This document shows positions 32,333 through 41,634 of a stretch of 64,000 nucleotides of DNA, piece after piece; the stretch's first letter is position 1, and each line of letters opens with the position of its first letter. Below the pieces are notes generated by a model. The model was given only the letters and a program-made list of their open reading frames with translations, was not told the origin of the DNA and searched no databases. The stretch comes from Bacteroidota bacterium. GTDB taxonomy: Bacteria > Bacteroidota > Bacteroidia > Bacteroidales > P3. The position numbers and the translations under genes were made by a program. The stretch covers positions 69,216 through 133,215 of the forward strand of contig JAEZKK010000007.1 in assembly GCA_023415495.1 (NCBI GenBank), written 5' to 3'.

Positions 32333-33301
32333 TTATTTATCAATTTCTATGAAGCTCTCATTATGTTTTGCTCCTCTTAAAAATTCTTTATCACTCATCC
32401 TTCTCTTTCCACTGATTTGCAAATCAACTATTTGAACATATCCATTTTGACAAGAAACTCTAATTTCTTCATTATTACAGAAGTCCAAAATTCCTGCATT
32501 TTTTTTCTCTTTATTTTCAATAAATACTCCTTTAAAGACCTTAAAATCCAACCTTTTTTGGGTTTCTAAGCCAATAAAACTTGTATTTGCACAAGGAAAT
32601 GGACATAATCCTCTAATAAAATTCACAATTTCTTCTCCTTTTTTACTCCAATCTATACGTGTATTTTCTTTTGTTAGCTTAGGTGCAAGACATGGTTCTA
32701 CGTTTAAAGAAGATTGTGGAATTGGAGTATAGTTTTGATTAAATATTGCTTCAACGGTTAGCAATACCAATTCTCCTGAATTATCCATTAGTCTTTGGTA
32801 TAATTCCCCTGTGGTTTCTTCCTTTGCTATTGAAGTCTTGTATTGAAATATAATTTCTCCTTCATCGATTTTATCATTTAAAAGAAAGGTTGTAAGCCCT
32901 GTTTCTTTTTCTCCATTTATAACTGCCCAATGGATTGGTGCAGCACCTCGATACTTAGGTAATAAAGAACCGTGAAGGTTAAATGTCCCATATTTAGGAA
33001 GTGAATAAACCTCCTTAGGCATCATTCGAAATGCTACCACTATTTGCAGTTCCACATCCAAAGCCTTAAGCTCTTCAATAAATTCTAAACTTTTAAGACT
33101 CTTAGGTTGTAATAAATTTAATCCTTTCTCAAGTGCATATTCCTTTACCTTGGAATATTGTATCTTATAACCTCTTCCTGCAGGTTTATCCACAGATGTT
33201 ACAACGCCTACAATATTATACCCATTTTCAACTAAAGCACTTAGAGATGAAACTGCAAAATCGGGAGTTCCATAGAATACTATCCTTCTATTCTTATTCA
33301 T
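32333..33301 (-). CDS. fmt: Methionyl-tRNA formyltransferase
   Basis: 322 residues, normal length. It formylates initiator Met-tRNA. The catalytic and folate-binding motif FNLHGSLLPKYRGAAP spans 107-122, preceded by the N-terminal FYGTPDFAVSSL. The C-terminal domain (GICPFP-like LCPFPCANT and later GYVQI) is complete. It is 14 bases downstream of ribH and may be read from the same transcript. Confidence 0.95.
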   Translation of the reverse strand: MNKNRRIVFYGTPDFAVSSLSALVENGYNIVGVVTSVDKPAGRGYKIQYSKVKEYALEKGLNLLQPKSLKSLEFIEELKALDVELQIVVAFRMMPKEVYSLPKYGTFNLHGSLLPKYRGAAPIHWAVINGEKETGLTTFLLNDKIDEGEIIFQYKTSIAKEETTGELYQRLMDNSGELVLLTVEAIFNQNYTPIPQSSLNVEPCLAPKLTKENTRIDWSKKGEEIVNFIRGLCPFPCANTSFIGLETQKRLDFKVFKGVFIENKEKKNAGILDFCNNEEIRVSCQNGYVQIVDLQISGKRRMSDKEFLRGAKHNESFIEIDK

Positions 33302-33315
33302 TTATTGATTATTGA

Positions 33316-33792
33316 CTATAATGAAGCCATTTTTAGAGCTGTAATTGCTGCTTCAACTCCTTTATTTCCATGTTTTCCCCCTGAACGGTCAATTGCTTGC
33401 TCTTGGTTATTGGTTGTTAGGACTCCAAATATTACAGGGATTTCTTTTTTAAGACTAACTTCCATAATCCCATTAGCAACAGCATCGCAAATAAAATCAA
33501 AATGTCTTGTCTCTCCTTGAATTACGCAACCTAAACAAATTACTGCATTGAAACGTTTTTTGTCTAAAAGGGTTGCTGCACCAAAAGGAAGCTCAAAACT
33601 ACCTGGAACATATTGAATGTAAATATCTTTTTCTTCTACTTCATATTCTAATAAAGTATTGACAGCTCCTTCTAATAGAGCGGATGTGATTTGAGTATTC
33701 CATTCTGATACTACTATTCCAAATAGACCATCCTTACCCGAGGGTACTTCATCTTTATTGTAAGACGATAGGTTCTTTAATTCTGTTGACAT
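33316..33792 (-). CDS. ribH: 6,7-dimethyl-8-ribityllumazine synthase
   Basis: 158 residues, normal length. RibH makes the riboflavin precursor from ribitylaminouracil and butanone phosphate, usually as a 60-mer. Conserved parts are VPGSFELP (62-69), CLGCVIQGETRHFDFI (86-101) with catalytic His97, and FGVLTTNNQEQA. No other rib gene is in the window. It sits 17 bases after the M23 gene. Confidence 0.96.
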   Translation of the reverse strand: MSTELKNLSSYNKDEVPSGKDGLFGIVVSEWNTQITSALLEGAVNTLLEYEVEEKDIYIQYVPGSFELPFGAATLLDKKRFNAVICLGCVIQGETRHFDFICDAVANGIMEVSLKKEIPVIFGVLTTNNQEQAIDRSGGKHGNKGVEAAITALKMASL

Positions 33793-33809
33793 TTTTATTC
33801 TTTGTATTA

Positions 33810-34928
33810 TTAACGTACTCTAAGTTTTGAATTCACAATTAACTCTTCATTCTTCAATGAATTCATTTCAATAATTTGCTTTGGAGTAACCCTATATTTT
33901 TGTGCTATTTTTGTTAGGGAATCTCCTTTTTTCACATAAACATATCTCCAAGTGGATTTATCATCATTATTAATGATATATAGACCATTCTCATCCAAAG
34001 GCTGGTCACCTCCCTGAGCTAAAAGATTAGTATTTACTACAATACTTCTCTGCTTAAATGGAATATATGGTTTGTCTTCAAATGTCTTATTAACCCTTGT
34101 TAAATTGTTATGGTTATTATGAATTCTTTGTTTTTCAGCTCTTTCAATTCCAAAATAAGTTTTTTCTATTCTTACAATCTCAGCCTTTAATCCTTTGTTT
34201 TCAATATTTAAAATCCATTCAGGGTCGAAGGTTTGATAAAGGAATCTTGTTTCAAAATGAAGGTGAGGTCCTGTTGAAAATCCAGTATTACCGCTTAATC
34301 CAATTATATCTCCAGCCTTAACCTCTTGACCAACCTTTACATTAATTTTATCTAAATGCCCATAAAGAGTTTCTAAATTATTATAATGTCTTATAAGTAT
34401 CATCTTGCCATAGCCTCCATTTACCTGAGCAACTCTAACAACACCGTCGAAAACAGCATAAATTGGTTCACCTATTTTTAAAGCAAAATCAATCCCTCCA
34501 TGAGGTCTATTCCATCTCCAACCATAAGAAGAAGAAACTTGACCATTGCATGGAAAATGAAAACCTCTTTTATTTTTTCTATCAATTAATTTAATTACTA
34601 ATTCATCTGGAAATTCTCCAAAACGAAAACCTGGCATTTTAACCTTGTTTGTACACCAAGTATTATTATATAGTGTTGGGCAAATTGTGTTTTTAATTTC
34701 TAAAAACTCTGCCTTGTCTTGGTTCTCTTCTTGGTCTAAATTGGAAATATATTTTGTTGAACTGGATTTTATAGATACTTTTTCAATTTTCTTTTTATTC
34801 AAAGCATCATATAATGAATCTGCAAATCTTCTATTTTCTGATCTTGTATCAGTATTATTATCCTGAGATTGAGCTTTAAAACTCAAATTCAACAATAAAA
34901 TAATAAACAAAACTAAAATTCTACTCAT
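33810..34928 (-). CDS. M23 peptidase with LysM domain
   Basis: 372 residues. A signal peptide (residues 1-21) is followed by a spacer, then a LytM/M23 domain with zinc ligands in HGGIDFA (His143, Asp147) and HLHFE (His222/224 region), and a C-terminal LysM repeat (about 328-372: YVYVKKGDSLTKIAQKYRVTPKQI). It should cut or bind peptidoglycan in the periplasm during cell growth or division. Motif residues are intact, so catalysis is plausible. Confidence 0.92.
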   Translation of the reverse strand: MSRILVLFIILLLNLSFKAQSQDNNTDTRSENRRFADSLYDALNKKKIEKVSIKSSSTKYISNLDQEENQDKAEFLEIKNTICPTLYNNTWCTNKVKMPGFRFGEFPDELVIKLIDRKNKRGFHFPCNGQVSSSYGWRWNRPHGGIDFALKIGEPIYAVFDGVVRVAQVNGGYGKMILIRHYNNLETLYGHLDKINVKVGQEVKAGDIIGLSGNTGFSTGPHLHFETRFLYQTFDPEWILNIENKGLKAEIVRIEKTYFGIERAEKQRIHNNHNNLTRVNKTFEDKPYIPFKQRSIVVNTNLLAQGGDQPLDENGLYIINNDDKSTWRYVYVKKGDSLTKIAQKYRVTPKQIIEMNSLKNEELIVNSKLRVR

Positions 34929-34965
34929 TAATAATTCTTGGTTACACTTATTAAATTAGAATGGG

Positions 34966-34973
34966 CAAAAGTA
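34966..34973 (-). promoter_or_regulatory. Promoter -7 box for the M23-ribH-fmt unit
   Basis: TACTTTTG on the minus strand, about 38 bases before the M23 start. The three genes have gaps of 17 and 14 bases and are probably one transcript. Confidence 0.55.
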
Positions 34974-34983
34974 CAAATAATTT

Positions 34984-35619
34984 TCAACTCTGAAAAACCA
35001 TATAGAATAAAATTGCGAATACTGAACTAATAATCCCAATTATATAAGAAATCCCTGTAAGTTTAAAACTTGAAATTTCAGATTTTATTTCATTACTTAG
35101 AGATATTCCAGAAATAGATACAGAAATAATAAAAGGCAAAATTCCAATAAAACCTTGTAGAATAATTGTTAAGTAATAAATATAAAAAGTCAATGAGCCT
35201 AAGGCTAAACTTTGGTAAGAAACTTTAATATATCTGTTTGCTATAAAAATAAAAAACATTGAAACCACAGGAATGCTAAAAATCACTTCAAGCCAAAAAG
35301 GGAGTTTCAGCAATGAAAAATAAAACCAAGCAATACTAAAATAAATCAGATTAACTATATAATATGTATTACTAAAATCATTTTTTAGATTATTAATCAT
35401 TATGTTTGTATTACGAATTGAATACATTGTAAAAAGAGGGAGAATATAAGTTATGACAAAGAAGATTAAAATAAGTTTAAAATTAAGGAAGAGAATTGAT
35501 TTATTAAATCCACTCATTGAATATGAGACAAAGAGAGCAAATACAAAAATATAATTAAATACAAAAACAGGATTTAATATTTTAGAAATCAGATTAGATA
35601 AAAGATTTTGTCTATTCAT
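34984..35619 (-). CDS. Integral membrane protein after rpoN
   Basis: 211 residues from the ATG at 35617-35619; a TTG nine bases earlier could also open the frame. It has about six hydrophobic helices joined by short loops, with no recognised motif. Its start is only about 15 bases from the rpoN stop, so it is translationally coupled to it, as often seen in Bacteroidota. Function unknown. Confidence 0.65.
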   Translation of the reverse strand: MNRQNLLSNLISKILNPVFVFNYIFVFALFVSYSMSGFNKSILFLNFKLILIFFVITYILPLFTMYSIRNTNIMINNLKNDFSNTYYIVNLIYFSIAWFYFSLLKLPFWLEVIFSIPVVSMFFIFIANRYIKVSYQSLALGSLTFYIYYLTIILQGFIGILPFIISVSISGISLSNEIKSEISSFKLTGISYIIGIISSVFAILFYMVFQS

Positions 35620-35634
35620 TAGTAACAAAATAAA

Positions 35635-37053
35635 CTAATTAATTTCCTTTCTTAATCTTGCAACAGGAATATCTAAACTTTCTCTATATTTCGCAACTGT
35701 CCTTCTTGCAATTGAATATCCTTTTGCTTTTAACTGATCAACAATTGAATCATCTGTTAAAGGATTAGCTTTATCTTCATTATCTATAATTTGAACCAAA
35801 GTATTTTTTATTGCATCAGTTGAAATAGCCTTCCCGTCATCATTTATCATGAAATTAGAGAAGAAATCTTTTAGACGGAATATACCAAAATGAGTTTGAA
35901 CGTATTTATTACTAATTACTCTTGATATAGTAGAAACATCCATATCCACAATCTCACTAATATCCACTAATCTCATTGGTTTTAGCTTTTGAATATCTCC
36001 ATCTACAAAATACTTATTTTGGAAATCTATTATTGCCTTCATTATTATATACAATGTATCATGTCTTTTATTCAATGAATCTATAAATATATTTGCAGAC
36101 TCTATCTTCTCTTTTAAAAAGTTGTATGTTTCCTTATCTTTAGATTCCTTACTATTAGAAATGGATTCTAATAGTTCTGAATAATAATTATTAGTTTTCA
36201 ATTGTCTCTGATAAACTTTATTAACCTGAAACTCCACTTTATTATTTTGATACCAAATAATAAAATCTGGATGAACAGAAATAGTTTGATTATCGTTAGA
36301 AAAATTAGAATTAGCAGGTTTCGGATTTAATTTCAGTATCTCTTCAATAGCAAATTGCAATTTGCTCTCATCAATATTAAGCTTTTGAGCTATTATATTA
36401 TATTGTTTTTTAAGGAAAAAATCGAAATACTTATTTATGATTTTCTTAGCAAGAATTATATCTTCGTTCTCTTTCTTACGATTCAACTGTATCATCAAAC
36501 ATTCAGCTAAATCTCTTGCTCCAATTCCTGAGGGATCAAAATTCTGAATTATCTTTAAAGTAGATAAAATCTCTTCTTCATTTACTTCAATATTTTGTCT
36601 AAAAAGAAAATCATCAACTAAAGAAGAAATTGAACGACTAAGATAACCGGATTCATCCAAATTACCAATCAACTCCAATCCAATTAATGTTTCCTTTTCA
36701 GTTATATTTTGAAGTTGGAGCTGATTGATTAATTCATCATAAAAACTTGCTTGAGAGACTATAGGTATCTCAGAGTAATTATCTTGTTTATCGTTATTCT
36801 TAAACGAAATAATCTCATCATCATTTGGGAAAATATCTCTATCTCCAAAGACATCATCATTCTCCTCTTCTATATTCTCTTGCGGAATCTCTAAATTTTC
36901 TTCCTCATCTTCTTCTAAGGTAGGGTTATTTTCTAATTCCTCTTTAATTCTTTGCTCTAAAGCCAATGCAGGCAACTGCAGTAGCTTCATTAATTGAATC
37001 TGCTGTGGAGAGAGTTTTTGTTGGAGTTTTAAAAGAAGTTTATTTGAAATCAT
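35635..37053 (-). CDS. rpoN: RNA polymerase sigma-54 factor
   Basis: 472 residues, normal length. Region I (QKLSPQQIQLMKLLQLP, residues 11-27, a glutamine-rich activator-interaction segment), an acidic linker (50-90), the core-binding region, and the C-terminal helix-turn-helix (DVSTISRVISNKYVQT) with the RpoN box ARRTVAKYRE near residue 449 are all seen. It directs enhancer-dependent transcription. Clustered with asnS and a small membrane protein. Confidence 0.96.
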   Translation of the reverse strand: MISNKLLLKLQQKLSPQQIQLMKLLQLPALALEQRIKEELENNPTLEEDEEENLEIPQENIEEENDDVFGDRDIFPNDDEIISFKNNDKQDNYSEIPIVSQASFYDELINQLQLQNITEKETLIGLELIGNLDESGYLSRSISSLVDDFLFRQNIEVNEEEILSTLKIIQNFDPSGIGARDLAECLMIQLNRKKENEDIILAKKIINKYFDFFLKKQYNIIAQKLNIDESKLQFAIEEILKLNPKPANSNFSNDNQTISVHPDFIIWYQNNKVEFQVNKVYQRQLKTNNYYSELLESISNSKESKDKETYNFLKEKIESANIFIDSLNKRHDTLYIIMKAIIDFQNKYFVDGDIQKLKPMRLVDISEIVDMDVSTISRVISNKYVQTHFGIFRLKDFFSNFMINDDGKAISTDAIKNTLVQIIDNEDKANPLTDDSIVDQLKAKGYSIARRTVAKYRESLDIPVARLRKEIN

Positions 37054-37086
37054 TTCTTAAACCAAGTATTTCTATATAGTTATTTT

Positions 37087-38493
37087 TTAGAATTCAGCAT
37101 TATTTGGAGTTCTTGGGAAAGGAATAACATCTCTAATATTTGACATTCCAGTTACAAATAATAAAAGCCTTTCAAATCCTAATCCAAATCCACTATGAGG
37201 AGCGGTTCCAAACCTTCTTGTATCTAAATACCAATCCATTTCACTTGCAGGAATACCTATCTCCTCCATTCTCGAAACTAATTTCTCCATATTCTCTTCT
37301 CTTTGGCTTCCCCCTATAATCTCACCTATCTTAGGGAATAAAACATCCATAGCCCTAACTGTCTTATTATCTTCGTTAAGTTTCATGTAAAATGCTTTGA
37401 TTTCTTTAGGATAATCTGTAAGAATTACTGGTTTTTTGAAATGTTTCTCAACAAGGTATCTTTCATGTTCTGATTGCAAGTCAATACCCCAGCCAATTGG
37501 AAATTCAAATTTCTGTTCTGCTTTTTCAAGTATTTCAATAGCTCGAGTATAGGTAACTCTTTCAAATTGATTATCTACAACAAACCTTAATCTCTCAATT
37601 AATTCTTTATCATACATATTTTGAAGAAACTCTAAATCATCTTGACAATTATCTAAAGCATATTTTACAAGATATTGGATAAACTCTTCAGCTAAATCCA
37701 TATTTTCTTGCAATTCATAAAAAGCCATCTCCGGCTCTATCATCCAGAATTCAGCTAAATGTCGAGGAGTATTTGAATTTTCAGCTCTAAATGTTGGTCC
37801 AAATGTATATATCTTGCCTAAAGACATAGCACCTAATTCGCCTTCTAACTGACCAGAAACTGTTAAAGAAGTTTGACGTCCAAAGAAATCTGTTGAGAAA
37901 TCAATACCTCCTTTATCATTCTTTGGGATATTATTTAAATCTAATGTAGTAACTTGAAACATCTCACCAGCTCCTTCAGCATCTGATGCTGTTATCAATG
38001 GACTATGCCAATAGAAAAATCTTCTTTCATTAAAGAATTGATGAATTGCAAAAGCCATAGCGTGTCTCATCCTAAATATAGCTCCAAAGGTATTTGTCCT
38101 TGGTCTAAGGTGTGCAATCTCTCTTAAAAATTCTAATGTATGTCCTTTCTTTTGTAAAGGATAGGTTTCTGGGTCAGCTTCTCCGTATAATTCAATTTCC
38201 TTTGCTTGAATCTCAACATTTTGTCCTTGCCCCATCGATTCAACTAAAATTCCATTAACTCTTATACAAGCTCCAGTAGTAATTCTTTTAATAAGACTCT
38301 CATCGAAGTTTGATAGTTCAACTACTATTTGAATATTATGAATAATTGTACCATCATTCAATGCAATAAATGCAATTGATTTATTCCCTCTTTTGGTTCT
38401 AACCCAACCTTTAACACAAATCTCTTGATTTATTTTATCGTTTGCTTTTCCTTTTAATAAATCAATAATCTCAATGCGTGAAATATCTTTCAT
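37087..38493 (-). CDS. asnS: Asparaginyl-tRNA synthetase
   Basis: 468 residues, class IIb. The N-terminal OB fold (CVKGWVRTKRGNKSIAFIALNDGT) binds the anticodon; class II motifs 2 (FGPTFRAENSNTPRHLAEFWMIEPE) and 3 (GFGLGFERLL) are intact. It charges tRNA-Asn directly, so this organism has a free asparagine route. It lies 33 bases upstream of rpoN. Confidence 0.97.
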   Translation of the reverse strand: MKDISRIEIIDLLKGKANDKINQEICVKGWVRTKRGNKSIAFIALNDGTIIHNIQIVVELSNFDESLIKRITTGACIRVNGILVESMGQGQNVEIQAKEIELYGEADPETYPLQKKGHTLEFLREIAHLRPRTNTFGAIFRMRHAMAFAIHQFFNERRFFYWHSPLITASDAEGAGEMFQVTTLDLNNIPKNDKGGIDFSTDFFGRQTSLTVSGQLEGELGAMSLGKIYTFGPTFRAENSNTPRHLAEFWMIEPEMAFYELQENMDLAEEFIQYLVKYALDNCQDDLEFLQNMYDKELIERLRFVVDNQFERVTYTRAIEILEKAEQKFEFPIGWGIDLQSEHERYLVEKHFKKPVILTDYPKEIKAFYMKLNEDNKTVRAMDVLFPKIGEIIGGSQREENMEKLVSRMEEIGIPASEMDWYLDTRRFGTAPHSGFGLGFERLLLFVTGMSNIRDVIPFPRTPNNAEF

Positions 38494-38532
38494 CTCTATT
38501 TTTAATTTTATATTTGTATCTATTTCTATTGA

Positions 38533-39633
38533 CTATAAATAATCTCTACCTTTTTCCACCTCAATATCTGTCACAAACTGCTTAATTCTTTGTTCCTCAT
38601 CCTTCCTACAGACCATAAGTATATCGTTAGAGTCTACAACAACATAATTTTCTAATCCTTGCAGAACAACTAATTTATTTTTAGGCATATTTATAATACA
38701 ATCCTTTGTATCATAAAGCATAATATTCTTTCCTACTACACTATTATTATACTCATCCTTTTCTCTAACTTCATGCAAAGCTCCCCAAGTCCCAACATCG
38801 CTCCAACCAAAGTCAGACGGAATTACATAAACATTATTTGCTTTTTCCATAACACCATAGTCAATTGAAATTGAAGGACACGATGTATAAGCTTTTTGAA
38901 TAAAATCTAATTCTTTATTAGTGTTATAGTATTTTGAACCTTGAGAGAAAATTTCAAAGACATCATTTAAATATTCCTTCAAAGCTTTGTTTATCGATTT
39001 TAAAGACCATATAAACATACCGCTATTCCATAAAAATTCTCCACTTTCAATAAACTTTTCTGCCATTGAAAAAGAAGGTTTTTCGGTAAAGAGTTTAACT
39101 TTTTTAATATTTAATGCTTTATCGAACTCTTTATTATCTTCAAATTGAATATAACCATAACCAGTATTAGGATATGTTGGTTTAATACCAAGAGTTACTA
39201 AAATGTCTTTTGATTCTATTGCTTTCAATCCTTGTTCTATTATTTGAACAAATCTTTCTTCATTTACAATAAAGTGATCAGAAGGAGTTACAATAATATT
39301 TGCATTAGGATTAATGCTTTCTATCTTAAAATTAGCATAAGTAATGCAAGGAGCTGTATTGCGTCTTGTTGGCTCTGAAATAATTTGATTTTCGTTGATT
39401 TGAGGTAATTGCTCCTTAATTAATTCTGCATAAATCTCATTCGAAACAATATATATATTTTCCTTAGGACAAATTTTTTCAAACCTTCTAAAGGTCATTT
39501 GCAATAGACTTTCTCCTGTACCGAGTACGTCAATAAATTGTTTTGGTTTGGAGATTTTGCTCATTGGCCAAAATCTTGTTCCAATACCTCCAGCCATTAT
39601 AATGCAGTAATTATTTGCATTTACTTTATTCAT
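38533..39633 (-). CDS. Mannose-1-phosphate guanylyltransferase
   Basis: 366 residues. The nucleotidyltransferase signature MAGGIGTRFWPMSKISKPKQF is at the N-terminus, and later ITPSDHF-like (VTPSDHFI) and FTEKP segments are present. It forms GDP-mannose from GTP and mannose 1-phosphate for surface glycans. The C-terminal phosphomannose isomerase domain found in larger ManC/AlgA proteins is absent. Adjacent to PFK, 16 bases downstream of it. Confidence 0.92.
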   Translation of the reverse strand: MNKVNANNYCIIMAGGIGTRFWPMSKISKPKQFIDVLGTGESLLQMTFRRFEKICPKENIYIVSNEIYAELIKEQLPQINENQIISEPTRRNTAPCITYANFKIESINPNANIIVTPSDHFIVNEERFVQIIEQGLKAIESKDILVTLGIKPTYPNTGYGYIQFEDNKEFDKALNIKKVKLFTEKPSFSMAEKFIESGEFLWNSGMFIWSLKSINKALKEYLNDVFEIFSQGSKYYNTNKELDFIQKAYTSCPSISIDYGVMEKANNVYVIPSDFGWSDVGTWGALHEVREKDEYNNSVVGKNIMLYDTKDCIINMPKNKLVVLQGLENYVVVDSNDILMVCRKDEEQRIKQFVTDIEVEKGRDYL

Positions 39634-39649
39634 GATAAACTTTTTTATT

Positions 39650-40882
39650 TTATTCAGGGATTACAATAGGAAAATCATAATGAAACTCTGGATATCTTGA
39701 ATCTCCAATTATCCTTGTTATAAAATCCATATATGCATCAGTAAACTTAAACGTATTTTCATCGAAATATTCTTTTGGTAAAGAACGATTACCTATTGAA
39801 CCCATATCTATTGATGAACAATGAAACTCTTCTAAATCAAAATAACTACAAATTTCATTAAAAACAGGCATTTGACCATAATCTTCTCTTAATAATAAAT
39901 CGATAATTTTATCAGCAAGTGTTTGAGTTAGTCTTCTATCGTATTCTGAACATGCTCCTCCTCTTGGATAATAACCAGTTATTTGAGACCTTGCATCTAT
40001 TTTTAATTTACTTGAAATCTCTGAACTAATTATCCCACTTACTCCACCTAAACGAGCATGACCATATTCATCCATTTCGTTAGATGCATATACAACTTCT
40101 GTTTGTCCTGTTTTGTCATTATACCAACGAACACCTTCAGACACTGGGATAACTAATGTTTTCTTTGGATTACTTAAATACTCTTCTTTAACTCTTTCTA
40201 AGAAGAAATCCTTTTTCTCCTTAGTCATTTCCATTTCTGGAACTAAAGAAAGGGAGCAACCTCCAAGAATACCAGCACCTGTCAACCATCCTGCATCTCT
40301 TCCCATAACTTCCATAACCATAATCCTTGAATGTGATTCAGCTGTTGTTTTGAGAATAGATGCAAAGTCAGCAATACGTTTAGCAGCTGTTGGGAAACCT
40401 GGACAAATAACTGATTCGATTTTTTGTCCCTTATAATTATGCCATGTCCTTGTTCTTAAGTCATTATCTATAGTTTTAGGGAAACCTATTACAGGTATTC
40501 CCTCTTGTTCATATAGTCTTTTTGCAGCACCATTTGTATCATCCCCTCCAATTGTAACTAATACATCAATCTTATATCTTTTAAGGTTTTTCATAACCTG
40601 AGAAACCCTGTCTTCATTATTATTTGAAGAAGAAAAAGGATTGGTTCTTGAGGATTTCAAAGCTGTTCCTCCATAATAAGCATTAAAAGGTTGGAAAGTC
40701 AAATCTATAATATCCCCATCTCCCAACAATCCCTTCCATCCATTTCTAATTCCATAAACCTTGTAGCCAAGAACTGTTGCTCGACTTCTAACACTTTCAA
40801 TACTTGAATTAATAGCAGGAGTATCACCTCCGCCTGATAATATTGCAAGGGTTTTACCCTTAAAAAATTTGTTTCCTAACAT
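39650..40882 (-). CDS. 6-phosphofructokinase, pyrophosphate-type
   Basis: 410 residues, larger than the 320-residue ATP-dependent PfkA. The two residues that mark donor choice in this family point to pyrophosphate: GGDD at 112-115 (ATP enzymes have GGDG) and PKTIDND at 135-141 (ATP enzymes have PGTIDND). The active-site MEVMGRDAGWL follows. It should reversibly convert fructose 6-phosphate to fructose 1,6-bisphosphate and so can work in both glycolytic directions. A TATCTTTG promoter is at 40919-40926. Confidence 0.9.
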   Translation of the reverse strand: MLGNKFFKGKTLAILSGGGDTPAINSSIESVRSRATVLGYKVYGIRNGWKGLLGDGDIIDLTFQPFNAYYGGTALKSSRTNPFSSSNNNEDRVSQVMKNLKRYKIDVLVTIGGDDTNGAAKRLYEQEGIPVIGFPKTIDNDLRTRTWHNYKGQKIESVICPGFPTAAKRIADFASILKTTAESHSRIMVMEVMGRDAGWLTGAGILGGCSLSLVPEMEMTKEKKDFFLERVKEEYLSNPKKTLVIPVSEGVRWYNDKTGQTEVVYASNEMDEYGHARLGGVSGIISSEISSKLKIDARSQITGYYPRGGACSEYDRRLTQTLADKIIDLLLREDYGQMPVFNEICSYFDLEEFHCSSIDMGSIGNRSLPKEYFDENTFKFTDAYMDFITRIIGDSRYPEFHYDFPIVIPE

Positions 40883-40918
40883 ATTAACATGGTTAAATAG
40901 ACTTTAATCATTTTACTG

Positions 40919-40926
40919 CAAAGATA
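40919..40926 (-). promoter_or_regulatory. Promoter -7 box for the PFK/mannose-1-P guanylyltransferase unit
   Basis: TATCTTTG on the minus strand, 36 bases before the PFK start codon. Confidence 0.65.
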
Positions 40927-40950
40927 AACCAAACAATCTATTATACAAAA

Positions 40951-41511
40951 TTATTTGTTATCTATTTGATTTAATAATTCTTTATACCACTTATCTCCAA
41001 AACGTCTAATCAATGGCTCTTTTAAAAATTCATAAAGAGGAAGAGCTAATTCTTTACCTTTTTCCAATGCTGGAGAACATATTTCCCATTTATGATAGTT
41101 CAAGGCTTGAAATTCTCCATAATCAACTACCCTTATTGGATAAAGATGACAAGATATTGGCTTAATAAAATCTAACTTACCTTCTCTAAAAGCTTTCTCA
41201 ATACCACAATAAGCAGTATCTCCCTCATAGACTACAAATACACAATCTTTTTCATTTATTAGCCTTGTGCATAATTCTCCTGTAAAATCATATTCATAAA
41301 ACCCATGTTTTTCAATATCATGAACTGATTCTTTATTCAGAAAAGGGATTACATCCTTAAGATTCTCACTAATAATATCTAATTCCCTTTTTAATAGCGG
41401 AGCACCAGCATCTCCTTCAATACAACAAGCTCCTTTGCAAGCATCAAGATTGCAACAAAATTCAATATCTTTTATATCATCGCTGATTATACAATTGCCA
41501 ACTAAAATCAT
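40951..41511 (-). CDS. DUF3109 family protein
   Basis: 186 residues. Cysteine-rich N-terminus (Cys19, 20, 25, 29, 30 in EFCCNLDACKGACCIEG), more cysteines downstream (LCTRLINEKDCVF, YCGIEKA, SCHLYPIRV), the pattern of the YkgJ-like/DUF3109 group that is thought to bind metal, perhaps a zinc or iron-sulfur site. Biochemical role unknown. A minus-strand TACTTTTG box at 41532-41539 is the likely promoter. Confidence 0.85.
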   Translation of the reverse strand: MILVGNCIISDDIKDIEFCCNLDACKGACCIEGDAGAPLLKRELDIISENLKDVIPFLNKESVHDIEKHGFYEYDFTGELCTRLINEKDCVFVVYEGDTAYCGIEKAFREGKLDFIKPISCHLYPIRVVDYGEFQALNYHKWEICSPALEKGKELALPLYEFLKEPLIRRFGDKWYKELLNQIDNK

Positions 41512-41531
41512 TTATCCAATATTTTTTCATG

Positions 41532-41539
41532 CAAAAGTA
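41532..41539 (-). promoter_or_regulatory. Promoter -7 box for the DUF3109 gene
   Basis: TACTTTTG on the minus strand, about 20 bases before the start codon, in the divergent gap with glnS. Confidence 0.5.
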
Positions 41540-41560
41540 AGTAATTTATAAGAAAAAACG

Positions 41561-41568
41561 TATTTTTG
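41561..41568 (+). promoter_or_regulatory. Promoter -7 box for glnS
   Basis: TATTTTTG, 66 bases before the glnS ATG. Confidence 0.6.
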
Positions 41569-41634
41569 CATTATATTCAACATAAGAAAATAAGAATTTA
41601 ATCTGATTTATTGATATTTCACACCAAAAGAACA

